Shown here piece after piece: positions 11,001-20,779 of a stretch of DNA of 64,000 bases (the first letter of the stretch is position 1; each line of letters begins with the position of its first letter). The stretch comes from Linyphia triangularis. Taxonomy: Eukaryota; Arthropoda; Arachnida; Araneae; Linyphiidae. The DNA is taken from NCBI GenBank assembly GCA_963978545.1, contig OZ021723.1, positions 10,466,593-10,530,592 of the forward strand, read 5' to 3'. The position numbers were made by a program, and so were the translations under genes. Below the pieces are notes generated by a model. It was given only the letters and a program-made list of their open reading frames with translations, was not told the origin of the DNA and made no database searches.

Positions 11001-12273
11001 ATCCCTCAAAAGATCTGTTTTATAAGCATGATCCCTCAAAAGATCTTTTTTATAAGCATGATCCCTCAAAAGATCTTTTTTATAAGCATGATCCCTCAAA
11101 AGATCTTTTTTATAAGCATGATCCCTCAAAAGATCTTTTTTATAAGCATGATCCCTCAAAAGATCTCTTTTATAAGCATGATCCCTCAAAAGATCTGTTT
11201 TATAAGCATGATCCCTCAAAGGATCTGTTTTATAAGCATGATCCCTCAAAAGATCTCTTTTATAAGCATGATCCCTCAAAAGATCTTTTTTATAAGCATG
11301 ATCCCTCAAAAGATCTTTTTTATAAGCATGATCCCTCAAAAGATCTTTTTTATAAGAATGATCCCTCAAAAGATCTTTTTTATAAGCATGATCCCTCAAA
11401 AGATCTGTTTTATAAGCATGATCCCTCAAAAGATCTTTTTTATAAGCATGATCCCTCAAAAGATCTTTTTTATAAGCATGATTCCTCAAAAGATCCTTTT
11501 TATAAGCATGATCCCTCAAAAGATCTTTTTTATAAGCATGATCCCTCAAAAGATCTTTTTTATAAGCATGATCCCTCAAAAGATCTGTTTTATAAGCATG
11601 ATCCCTCAAAAGATCTTTTTTATAAGCATGATCCCTCAAAAGATCTTTTTTATAAGCATGATCCCTCAAAAGATCTTTTTTATAAGCATGATCCCTCAAA
11701 AGATCTGTTTTATAAGCATGATCCTTCAAAAGATCTTTTTTATAAGCATGATCCCTCAAAAGATCTTTTTTATAAGCATGATCCCTCAAAAGATCTTTTT
11801 TATAAGCATGATCCCTCAAAAGATCTTTTTTATAAGCATGATCCCTCAAAAGATCTGTTTTATAAGCATGATCCCTCAAAAGATCTTTTTTATAAGCATG
11901 ATCCCTCAAAAGATCTTTTTTATAAGCATGATCCCTCAAAAGATCTTTTTTATAAGCATGATCCCTCAAAAGATCTTTTTTATAAGCATGATCCCTCAAA
12001 AGATCTCTTTTATAAGCATGATCCCTCAAAAGATCTTTTTTATAAGCATGATCCCTCAAAAGATCTGTTTTATAAGCATGATCCCTCAAAAGATCTTTTT
12101 TATAAGCATGATCCCTCAAAAGATCTTTTTTATAAGCATGATCCCTCAAAAGATCTGTTTTATAAGCATGATCCCTCAAAAGATCTTTTTTATAAGCATG
12201 ATCCCTCAAAAGATCTTTTTTATAAGCATGATCCCTCAAAAGATCTGTTTTATAAGCATGATCCCTCAAAAGT
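8073..12273. repeat. 30-bp minisatellite, about 140 copies
   Basis: Unit AAAAGATCTTTTTT followed by ATAAGCATGATCCCTC. Units in 8073-8807 are a mix of 30 and 29 bp (one T fewer); from about 8808 to the end every unit is 30 bp. Most variation is at one base (AGATCTT/G/CTTT). Because 30 is divisible by three and the unit has no stop in some frames, both strands stay open for over 1,150 codons (minus unit RDHAYKKDLL, plus unit MIPQKIFFIS). I treat these as by-products of the repeat: there is no independent codon evidence, promoter or flanking exon. A block of variants recurs inside the array (see findings). Confidence 0.97.
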
Positions 12274-12296
12274 TTCGCTAGTATTACTAGTCTAAG

Positions 12297-13560
12297 TGTT
12301 ACGTTAATTTATTTATTTATTTGGTGTGAAGAATGCTCATCTTTTATCGTATAAATAAATTATGTTACTTTTGCGTTTACTTGCTATTTTTGTATTGTTG
12401 CGTTGGTGGGTTCCAAAGATTTGAAGCCAAAGCAGATCAAAACTTTTCAGATATTTATTCCAATATCACTCTTCACAGATTCCTTTACAACTCCAGAACT
12501 TCTCGTTCCAGTAGATACAATACAGCTCTTTTCACAACAATAGAGCACAAAACAGCAGTTAAAAACTTGACAACACAACTGATCAAATCGCTGCAAAAGA
12601 CAATGCAATACAGTTCGCTTTCGGTACTCTCTGAATGCTCACTGAGACTCAGTATCTCAATTCAGTAATTCCAGTCAACTCACTAGTCAACTAACCCAGT
12701 CAGCAACTGACTCAACTAACAACTAACTCCATCACTCGCTCTTTTGAGCTTTTATAGGGGAGGGGAACATACGTGAAACTTCTAGAGATAGATATTTGGA
12801 GAACTTTCCTGATCGTAGTCGAAAAGTTCTATACATGTACATGGGGACCGAAAATATCGCCAAAACCGTCCCCAACTTGGCTCTATCTCGTCAATTTGGC
12901 GAGATTGCCATTACCATAATGTTAAATGCCTGCTCCTCGTAAAACTCGCTTCCCAGCGTTACCTCTGTAAAACTCGTTATCAAGCATTGAGACACACATT
13001 GCGGGGAAGCAAACTAACCACGAACTATTGCACTGCCTTATGAGAAATGTATATAAATTTTACTATTTGCAAAATTAACACTACGAAATATTTACAAATA
13101 TACAAAAATTCGTAACAGTATTAATCTTAAACATGACACTATAAATCCAAGTAGTTTCTATGCATTTTTAGACTAATATTTGAATTTTTTAATCTTCGTG
13201 AAACGCGCCACATTAACCGTTCGATTTTGCCCGCTGTGAGTAGAACCTTGAAAATACCTTTCGTTTTATGAAAATTCTCCCTGAAGATCGGTCAAAACAT
13301 GGCCTAAACATTTTCGCTCATAAGTGACTTGTTTTTCAACATAAGGATTTGAAATTTGGCTTTTCAGAGTAAATGATGTATTCTATATCGAATGAAATGA
13401 TAAAAAATAGGGGCTCGTATTGAAATTTTCGAAGATAGCGTTACATTTACTTAGTAAACGGCCCCTTAAGAAAAAAAAATGACATCAAATATATAGAAAA
13501 TCGCAAGATTCTACGATGATTAGAACCGAAGATATAGCCATCGTTCTGGTGTTTTTTTTT
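12297..13560 (-). repeat. Dispersed repeat Y, copy 1, interrupted by a solo LTR
   Basis: The segments 12310-12395 and 13118-13560 are contiguous in the inverted paralogue at 18710-19255, with landmarks such as GTGTGAAGAATGC, AAATTATGTTACTTTTGC, CCTGAAGATCGGTCAAAA and AAGATATAGCCATCGTTCTG. The paralogue joins them at TTTTTGTATTAAT with no insert. Confidence 0.85.
12396..13117 (-). mobile_element. Solo LTR, family A, copy 1
   Basis: Element reads TGTTGCGTTGG...ATTCGTAACA with TG...CA ends and is flanked by the perfect 4-bp duplication GTAT (12392-12395 and 13118-13121). The unoccupied site is present in repeat Y copy 2. Transcription-like polarity is minus: in that direction the family carries a TATA-like box, a start-proximal GGCCG segment and AATAAA before the end. 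No internal retrotransposon genes are attached, so it is a solo LTR left by recombination. Confidence 0.92.
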
Positions 13561-14166
13561 TTTGTTTTTTTTTTGGCGCTCTCTACAAAGGATTTACATT
13601 AAAATGTTTTTATGAGTTAATATTTTAATATCGATATAATATCCGTCTAATATCAATTCACTGTCATGTACCGGAAAACTACAACTGGTAAAAAAATGAA
13701 ACGAATTGTGGTAATTCTCAGTAAAAATCAAATTATTTTTTTTATATATACATACATGGTCTCTATCAAAATAAAATGTCACAAATCCATGACTATTTTC
13801 ATGACTTTCCAAGACTGAAGCAAATAATTTTCCATTACTCAAGAAATCAAATCGCAAAAAATAATAATAATAATAATAATAATAATCTATATTAAATTTA
13901 CTAACACTCACCTAGCAAGCAAATCTATGTACCATACAGTGATTTTTACCGTTTGTGACGTCACAGTTACTTGCTTTTGCTTAAAATGTTTAGAAATCCA
14001 TGAAATTCACTGTATTTTCGTGACTTGTGGCCATTTTTAGCTCAAAATCATGACTTTCCATAACAAAATTTACCCAATGTCCAAATTTATGACTTTCCAT
14101 GACATTTCCTGACCTTCTATACTCGAGGAAATCTTGTATAAAAAATCACGAAATACTGAGCAGGTA
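13561..14166. other. Unassigned, includes (ATA)n
   Basis: Poly-T near 13551-13572 and an ATA trinucleotide run at about 13861-13887. Repeated CATGACTTTCC motifs (13800, 14051, 14091) look like a degenerate repeat. No coding call. Confidence 0.4.
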
Positions 14167-14939
14167 TCTATATATTTAATACGCAATACGTTTTTTGGGG
14201 TTAGTCCGTCCGCCTAAACTGCTCAACCAATTTCAATGATCAAGGTGTCATTTTAAAGGAAATAAGCTGTAGATTTGCCAAAACATGCCAAAATAATTTA
14301 TTAACACTTTATTAATTAGTTGAATTTCAATATTTTTCATCATTAAGCTACTACAAAGCCTCAATGATTTTGAATATAAGAATGGCAACATCCTTAAGTA
14401 AACAAACGCGCTGCTAGGGGGTTCAACCAACCAACCGTTGCTAATTTTAAAGCTATCCTTACGTATGTAAACAACAAACCCGTTGCTAATTTTAAAGCTC
14501 TTTTTAAACTCTTCGTTTCAAAGTTGATTTTTTATGTTTTTCTGAAGCATTTTTGTATTAGAGTAATTATTATTTTGAAGTATTTCTATCCAGAAAATAC
14601 TTCGCGTTGGACGTCGTTCTCTAACGGGGCGACTTATCAGAATAAATAAAAGATATTGGGACTTCAATGTAAGGGCATAACTAATGAAGTTTTAAGTCAG
14701 AATGTTGGCAGATAGTATATTTAACTTTCTATTATGAAACTTGCAATTTGGGTGTTTTCTCTATTAGGCCTTACATTAAATTTATAAAAATTTGGTTACA
14801 TTTTTTATGGCTGGCAAACCTATTCGAGCGCAGCAAGATGTTTTAACCACAAATTCGAGCGGCAAAGCCGCTCAATCAGAGCGCAGCGAGGTGTTTGGGG
14901 GTTGGCGAGCGTTAGCGAGCAGGGGGCGAAGTCCCCTAG
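14167..14939 (+). mobile_element. Non-autonomous Helitron, 773 bp
   Basis: Starts TCTATATATTTAATACGC after an A and ends AGGGGGCGAAGTCCCCTAG before a T. The final bases form a GGGG/CCCC hairpin abutting the terminal CTAG, a common 3' end of arthropod Helitrons. The subterminal region has the GCGAGCGTTAGCGAGC type of short repeats. No replicase is encoded. Confidence 0.88.
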
Positions 14940-15449
14940 TTTTTTATAAATATACATGCTATTCCTAACGCTACTATATATAAAAAAATCTATATCAAAG
15001 CAAAAAAAATTCTTTAAGAATGTAGTAAATGTTCTGAAAAATAATGAATTCCTTAGAAAATAGCATTTTTATGTTTTTACTTTAACGAACTCATTGAACG
15101 AATTGTGGTAACTATACATCAAAAAACAGTATGCAGTTTTTTCTCCCCCGAAATTAGCTCTCGTTATCTTATTAATAAAACTATATTTAGAACCATCTAC
15201 TAATTAGCGTGAGATGTTATGAACCTTCTGAAAAAAAAAAAAAAAAAAAAATTGCCCTTGAAAATAAAAACATAAATAAAGAAGCTCTGATTAAAAGCAT
15301 ACTTGTGCAATATAAGTTGGTGACGTGTTCTTTTTTTTTTCTATATTTGTTAGAAATTATTTTTCAGTTTTATTATTGGTCACCGTTGCTACGGAAAATC
15401 TCTGGTTTCACAAAATCTTAAAATTATGCTTTATAAACACTGTTTAAGT
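14940..15449. other. Unassigned AT-rich sequence
   Basis: Poly-A near 15232-15251; nothing else recognised. Confidence 0.4.
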
Positions 15450-15788
15450 CATCGATATAGATAAACAACTGGATAATAGACTGCTTAACGCTGGGAAAAT
15501 GAAGCCGTTGCCAGATGCCATTGGTGGGATAAAAAATACGGATTGCCGAGGATTGAAAATAAAATTTTGGGTTGTACTCAGCAGAAATGTCAATAGTAGA
15601 CCTTAATTAGTAATAATGTGCAAAAAATATATATATTCTAACACTTTACAAGGTTTTTCGCATTTCCATCCAACTATAAAAGTGAACTGTGATTGGTTAA
15701 TCTTCCCACCAGCTTCGCAATCCCCGGCGCGTTTTTCTCTTTGCATTGACAATGGAGCAGTTTATCCAGTTGTTTATCTATATCGATG
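15450..15788 (+). mobile_element. MITE M3 copy 1, 8-bp target duplication
   Basis: Ends are CATCGATATAGATAAACA and its inverted complement, extending about 30 bp inward. A perfect 8-bp duplication, GTTTAAGT, flanks it (15442-15449 and 15789-15796). The copy at 39795-40130 has the same ends. An 8-bp duplication with CA-starting repeats is compatible with P-type or hAT-type transposases. The three duplications all begin GT, and none has the central-TA or xTnnnnAx hAT pattern, so P-like is slightly favoured. Non-coding; the 15616-15834 open frame crosses the element end. Confidence 0.9.
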
Positions 15789-15809
15789 GTTTAAGTTAAA
15801 GGGGCGCAA

Positions 15810-16059
15810 CTATACTAAACTTCAACTTAACTAGACATCACTTAGACGGTAGATCGTGACAGTGCTCATAGGTATTTAATCCATTTTGGCGGAGTGAAAG
15901 CATAATGTTCGCCAAACCACAATAACCCTGTAGAGAACAAAAGGCTGTAAGGTTTGGCGAGAATTATGTCTTCACTCCGCCAAAATGGATTAAATACCTA
16001 TGAGCACTGTCACGATCTACCGTCTAAGTGATGTCTAGTTAAGTTGAAGTTTAGTATAG
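15810..16059. mobile_element. Near-perfect hairpin (foldback) element, 109-bp arms
   Basis: Left arm 15810-15918 and right arm 15951-16059 are almost exact inverted copies (outer end CTATACTAAACTTC, inner end GCCAAACC), with a 32-bp loop. Differences are confined to a few bases near the inner end (for example GAAAGCATAATG versus its partner). Such a high arm identity implies recent origin. A clear target duplication is not visible. Confidence 0.88.
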
Positions 16060-16344
16060 AAAATTTCACTTAGTGTGACCAGACGTCCCGTTTTTAGCCG
16101 GACAGTCTCATTTTTCACCCACGCATTCCCGCTGACCGAATGTCCCGCCAAATTGTCCCGCTTTCCCGTTAAAGAGAACCGCCAAAGTCTTTCGAACCAA
16201 AACAAAAAAATGTCTTCAGAACCAAGAAAACTAACAGAGTGGGTAATTGATGAAGTTTCTGGAGATAGAAAAATCTCGTCACATTAATCACACCCGAAGT
16301 TTGCCTCGGAATTTCATTATGTATAAAAAAAAACAACTTCAATG
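16060..16344 (+). other. Possible end of a hAT-like element (weak)
   Basis: GTGTGACCAGACGTCCCG and several nearby TCCCGCC/CCCGTT repeats resemble the ends of some hAT families known from animals. An ATG at 16210 opens a short frame that stops after about 25 residues. No zinc finger or transposase is present. Recognition is from memory and weak. Confidence 0.2.
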
Positions 16345-16421
16345 CAGACCTTTTTACTTTCAATTACACATATGTATTACATAGGGTAATGAAAGTATAG
16401 TATTCGGTAAAACAAATTGTT

Positions 16422-16454
<33 letters not shown>

Positions 16455-16492
16455 GTGCATTTCTTCACGTTTTGGACTATCGTGATCTCAAC
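16345..16492 (-). repeat. Fragment of repeat X, copy 3
   Basis: Contains the family landmarks TTTTACTTTCAATTAC, GTAATGAAAGTATAGTATTC, a poly-T tract and CACGTTTTGGA; compare 31630-31740 and 61800-61930. Ends where the next MITE is inserted. Confidence 0.7.
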
Positions 16493-16494
16493 TA

Positions 16495-16889
16495 CGGGTG
16501 TGGAACATCGCACAACTTACAATTGCACTTTATTACTGATGTGGATCTGTGTCATTTACCGTTTTTAAATGTCCATCATTCGTTTAGAAAAAATGCACAT
16601 AAAAAATAAGCACATCACAAGTTTTGCCATTCTATAAAGTCTTGCTAAGTGTCCACGGGCTTTGGGAAAGTAATTTTTGCCACTGAGATAAATTCAAAGA
16701 ACATTTTTCGAAAAACATCGCCTTTTTTTGCCAAAGTAAAAAATATTGCCAAACTAGCTATTTTTTTTTTTTCCTAAATAATTATGAAAGTGTAAAAATG
16801 AGAACGGTAAACTATTCCAACCCATTACAAATTTAAATGCAGTGACCAGTATTAAGAGTAATTGACAGTTGTGTGATGTTCCACACCCA
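16495..16889. mobile_element. Tc1/mariner-type MITE sharing the repeat-X terminus, 395 bp
   Basis: Inverted ends CGGGTGTGGAACATCGCACA and the complement of TGGGTGTGGAACATCACACA, flanked by TA on both sides (16493-16494 and 16890-16891). TA duplication is the Tc1/mariner hallmark. No coding sequence. This short copy shows that the GGGTGTGGAACATC end of repeat X is a genuine transposon terminus. Confidence 0.82.
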
Positions 16890-16893
16890 TAGT

Positions 16894-17028
16894 TTAACAC
16901 GTTCACGCCGGCGCGTACCACCGGTGGCCCGCACTAGACTATCTCATCGTACCACCGGTGGTAAGCGCCGCCCGATGAGACAGTCTAGTGCGGGCCACCG
17001 GTGGTACGCGCCGGCGTGAACGTGTTAA
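16894..17028. mobile_element. GC-rich palindromic MITE with TTAA ends, 135 bp
   Basis: TTAA (16894-16897 and 17025-17028) brackets an almost perfect palindrome beginning CACGTTCACGCCGGCGCG. Arms span 16892-16949 and 16973-17030. ACCACCGGTGGT, itself a palindrome, occurs three times (two in arms, one in the loop). TTAA suggests piggyBac-type mobilisation. The base composition is strikingly unlike its AT-rich surroundings. Confidence 0.85.
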
Positions 17029-17030
17029 AC

Positions 17031-17487
17031 ACAATAAATTACACGCTTGAAGGAAAAGCAAGGATTTCTAACAAGAAGAAAAAACAAAGCTCAAAGCCTT
17101 ATTAGGAGAGAGATCGTTCTTTAATGTTTCTTTAAACTTTATATTTCTGTAAAAACTCTTTATTTTACGTGAGTCTGCACTCCCACGCAAGTCTGGACTA
17201 TTTTCACCTTCGAAGCAACAGGATTTTTATTTCAAGGTCATAATGGAATTGGTCGTTTCCTGATCTTCTGTTGAGAGGAAATTAAATTTTTCCCATCGTA
17301 ATGGATCTTCATCTTCCGATTGTTTTGGCGACATCGATATTCCTTTTTAACGAATGCTTCTTTATACTGACTTAAATTTCAATGTTTTTCCCTTCTGAAG
17401 AATCTTTGACTTGAAGGAGGTAAAAAAAAAGGTCTTTAAAAAGATTCTTTGACACACAAATTATGTGATTTTTGAAATCATTTCTAT
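17031..17487. other. Unassigned sequence
   Basis: No recognised gene or element; includes GTGAGTCTGCACTCCCACGC near 17170, with no supporting reading frame. Confidence 0.35.
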
Positions 17488-18262
17488 TGTTACGAATTTT
17501 TCCGCTGAGGCAATGATGGCACAGTTTTTAAGATAAAAACTACTATTTATTCACTCTTCAAAAGCACAAAATTTATTCACAGACAACAATTTAATCCCCA
17601 TCAAGCTTCAACACAAGCTTCATTAAGAACAACTTCGAATACAGCAGTTATACAAGTTCAGTCAAGTAGGTAAACAAAGCGATCAGCTCACATCGAAGTC
17701 CGAAACCAATCTGAAAACTTTCCCGATCTCCCGGTCTTATTTATACTTGGCGCGAGAGCATATTCGCGACATTTCCAGCCAATTCGTCGGAAAAGAAACG
17801 TCTCGAAATTTCTCGATTGCTTTAGGTGTTGCCACCTTTTCCTAACCTGTATAATCGCTGTTTTGTTTTTGTTTTGTTTTGAAACAACCGACTGTCTATT
17901 TCTGCCACTTATAAAGTGCTTAACACAGCCAAATACGTCTCGTAATTTTGAGCATCTAGAAGAATACGAGATCGAAATCTTCTAGTGTAAACCCCTCTCT
18001 CCGACCCCACCACACCAACGAGAGGACATTGAGGCCACGACAGATTTAATGTGCACCAGCCCCCATCAGGTACACACCGATATTTGGCGGACCGAGGACA
18101 GAACCCGCAACCCTCCGTTTACGAGCTCGATACTCTACCGCCTAGGTTATCGGGAGCCTATAATCGCTGTTAATAAATAAAATAAGATAAAAATAAATTA
18201 CAATAGAATTTTAAAATAATACGTCACTATTTACACTATATATACAGACAATTTGTGCAACA
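17488..18262 (-). mobile_element. Solo LTR, family B, copy 1 (with SINE insert)
   Basis: Reads TGTTACGAATTTTTCCG...TTTGTGCAACA on the plus strand, flanked by CTAT (17484-17487) and CTAC (18263-18266), a 3/4 match. It is the inverted counterpart of 38378-38839. Without the SINE and its 13-bp duplication it is about 466 bp, against 462 bp for the other copy. Polarity is minus: TATA-like AAGTATAAATAAG and AATAAA signals lie on that strand. Confidence 0.88.
17863..18158 (-). mobile_element. tRNA-derived SINE (family S2) inside LTR-B
   Basis: On the minus strand it starts at 18158 with GGCTCCCGATAACCTAGGCG, containing an A-box-like TAACCTAGGCGGTAGAG and a B-box-like GGTTGCGGGTTCTGTCC, and ends in an (AAAAC)n tail at 17863-17880. 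A perfect 13-bp duplication, TATAATCGCTGTT, flanks it (17850-17862 and 18159-18171). The uninterrupted LTR sequence is seen at 38463-38480. Related to the longer SINE at 34365-34844. Confidence 0.92.
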
Positions 18263-18289
18263 CTACTAACTTTGTTTTCGTTTGTTTAT

Positions 18290-19260
18290 GGGTGAAGATC
18301 TGTGGAGGGCTGATTAACGCACTTGCTCTCATACAATCGAGCTAAAACTTGGCAGATGGATTCGTTGTTTATGCTAATGAGTTCTATCCAGTGGTAGAAG
18401 TGAGAAAAAAAGTGGGTGGGGGGTGGGGGAGATGGCCAAAAGTAAAAGTGCCCTAACATTAACATTGAACAAGGGTCCACAATTCATTATTATTTTAAAG
18501 AATATTCAATAACTTCTTTACTTAGAAGTGAAAAAATGAAGTAATAATCAAAATTATATACTTAACTGTTTATTTAGATATAAATAGTACTTCTAAATGT
18601 GCACACTATTATGAAATTAAATTAATAGAGAACTCTACATCTTTTAAAAATATGTTTAATAAAAATTGTTAATAAAAATACTTTATGTTTGTACAATACC
18701 CCCAAAAAAAAAAAAAATCAGAACAATGGCTATATCTTCGGTTCTAATTATCGTAGAATCTTACGGTTTGCACCAAAATGTTTTGCTTGCGATTTTCTAT
18801 ATATCTGATGCAATTTTTTTTTCTTGAGGGACCGTATACTAAGTAAAAGTAACGCTATCTTCGAAAATTTCAATACGAACCCCTATTTTTTATCATTTCA
18901 TCATTCGATTCAGAATACATCATTTACCCTAAATACCAAATTTCGTTGCATTATGTTGAAAAACACGTCACTTATGATCGAAAATATTTCGACGATTTTT
19001 TGACCGATCTTCAGGGAGAATTTCCATAAAACGAAAGGTATTTTTAAGGTTCTTCACAGCGGGAGAAATCGAAAGGTTAATGTGGCGCGTTTCACGAAGA
19101 TTAAAAAATACAAGTATTAGTCTAAAATTGCATAGAAAGTACTTGGATTTATAGTGTAATGTTTAATATTAATACAAAAATAGCAAGTAAATGCAAAAGT
19201 AACATAATTTATTTACAACATTAAAGATGTGCATTCTTCACACGAAATAAATAAAATATC
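18290..19260 (+). repeat. Dispersed repeat Y, copy 2 (uninterrupted)
   Basis: 18710-19255 is the inverted paralogue of 13560-12310 and lacks the LTR there. 18290-18480 resembles 3350-3480. The open frame on the minus strand at 18286-18480 spans a G-rich tract and is not a gene. Confidence 0.8.
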
Positions 19261-19623
19261 GAAAACTGTAATTGCAGAAATATAAAGAATAATACTGATA
19301 ATTAGAAAATTAATAAATATTAAATGTAGGCATTAGTAAACAGTATTTAGCAAAGCATGAATATTTTACAGAAATATTTCACTATAAACACAAATGTAAC
19401 TAGATCGTTGAAATTATTTATAAAATGAAAAAGTCACATGATTCAGTAAAATTTTTAAAGGATAACTTATTGAAATTGCTTAAAAAATGTTGTTTTAATT
19501 AAATGGAATTTAAGAAAGCAAATTAAAAAAAAAAAATTATAGTTTACAGAAAAAATAATTAATAATTTAAAAAACTAAAAAACACGCTTTAATAGAAAAT
19601 CAAACTAAAAAGTAGAAAATAAT
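19261..19623. other. AT-rich sequence next to the hairpin
   Basis: Includes a diverged partial duplication of the hairpin arm (ACACGCTTTAATAGAAAA near 19582), about 70 bp before the arm proper. Otherwise unrecognised. Confidence 0.5.
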
Positions 19624-19972
19624 CAATAGATTAAAAAACTAAGAAGCACGCTTTAATAGAAAAGTAAACTAAAAAGTTGAAGATAATTTTAAATAAGTTT
19701 GAAATAAGAATAGAGTGATTAACAAGAAATATTTATTTTATCGTAAAAAAGCGTGGGGTGCTTTTTAAGATATTTTCATAATGGCTCTACTTTTACCAAT
19801 ATCTGTCATTAAATATTTACAAAAATTGACATCAAGCACCCCACGCTTTTTTACGATAAAATAAATATTTCTTGTTAATCACTCTATTCTTATTTCAAAC
19901 TTATTTAAAATTATCTTCTACTTTTTAGTTCACTTTCCTATTAAAGCGTGTTTCTTAGTTTTTAAACTATTG
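19624..19972. mobile_element. Hairpin element with 140-bp arms
   Basis: Left arm 19624-19763 and right arm 19834-19972 are inverted copies (inner end GCGTGGGGTGCTT, outer end CAATAG...AAACTA), separated by a 70-bp loop. Arm identity is high toward the loop and lower at the outer end. A target duplication is not evident. Confidence 0.85.
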
Positions 19973-19974
19973 GT

Positions 19975-20665
19975 TATACGATAATTGAACGTTATGCGAT
20001 TTTCCACACCTCTAGTTTACCTTGAATTAATCTTTGATAGTTTTCAAAAGTCGTCTACTATACGGTCCCTTAAAGTGAGCGTTTTTTACATTTTCTCTAA
20101 AAAATCGAGAACTAATAGTCAAAATGGAAAGAAAAAAATTATGGGTGGGTTTTAGACCATGGTAAATCTAATGAAAGCAAAAAAAAATATATGTTTCTAT
20201 TCAAAAAAAAATTTTAATTGCTTTATTAATTAATAATTAATTATTAAAAAGAAATTGATTCAAAAGCTGATTGCTATTTATGTTTGGCCATTTACAAACT
20301 ACCTTTTGAAAAAAAAAATTGCTGAAATATATTAATTATTTAAGTATTTATGGCCAAAAAACCAACTTTTTTTTTTTAACATTAAAATTTATCATTTTCT
20401 TTTTATCATTTAAATTACAAACCATTCATGAGAAAATTACGAATTTTTGTATTCCGCATTCTTTTTTAATGCTGAATCCAAATATGGAATAATATTACGA
20501 GGTTGCTATTGAACTTTTTAAAGTTTGGTTCTGTTTTAATATGTAGATGACCCCTCATGATAAAAAAAACTACATACAATTATTAAAAACCTTCCACGAT
20601 TTACAATGGTACTTTTTGTTTGTTATTTCAACAATTAGAACAAAAGATATATAGCCATCGTTCTG
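19975..20665 (-). repeat. Dispersed repeat R, copy 2, with the terminus of an X element
   Basis: Inverted paralogue of 3628-3666 plus 6057-6735. It carries the empty target of Helitron H1 (TTATTTCAACAATTAG near 20621-20636). At its lower edge it has CCACACCTC followed by TA, so the same X insertion is present in both R copies. Confidence 0.82.
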
Positions 20666-20779
20666 TTTTTTTTTCTTTTGGGATACTGTACAAAGTAGTA
20701 TAATACATTTTTATAAAAGTATGATGATATATTTACAATAACTAGGTTTTTTTCACATTTAAAAACTTCAAATCACTTT
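20666..20779. other. Unassigned, between repeat R and the 148-bp array
   Basis: Nothing recognised. Confidence 0.4.

Noticed and set aside
8073..12273. CRISPR-like array
   Set aside because: Units are contiguous with no variable spacers, and the genome is eukaryotic.
8787..12281. Two open frames of about 1,160 residues, one on each strand, in the 30-bp array
   Set aside because: They are a consequence of a 30-bp unit without stops. There is no promoter, splice context or unique flanking coding sequence, and both strands are equally open.
16060..16344. hAT transposase gene start at 16210
   Set aside because: The frame ends after about 25 residues and no domain follows; kept only as a weak element-end call.
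3600..20670. Large palindrome (R...Y...Y'...R' order)
   Set aside because: The inverted pairs have different centres, and part of the sequence near 3350-3650 is in direct orientation with 18330-18745. Independent dispersed copies explain it as well.
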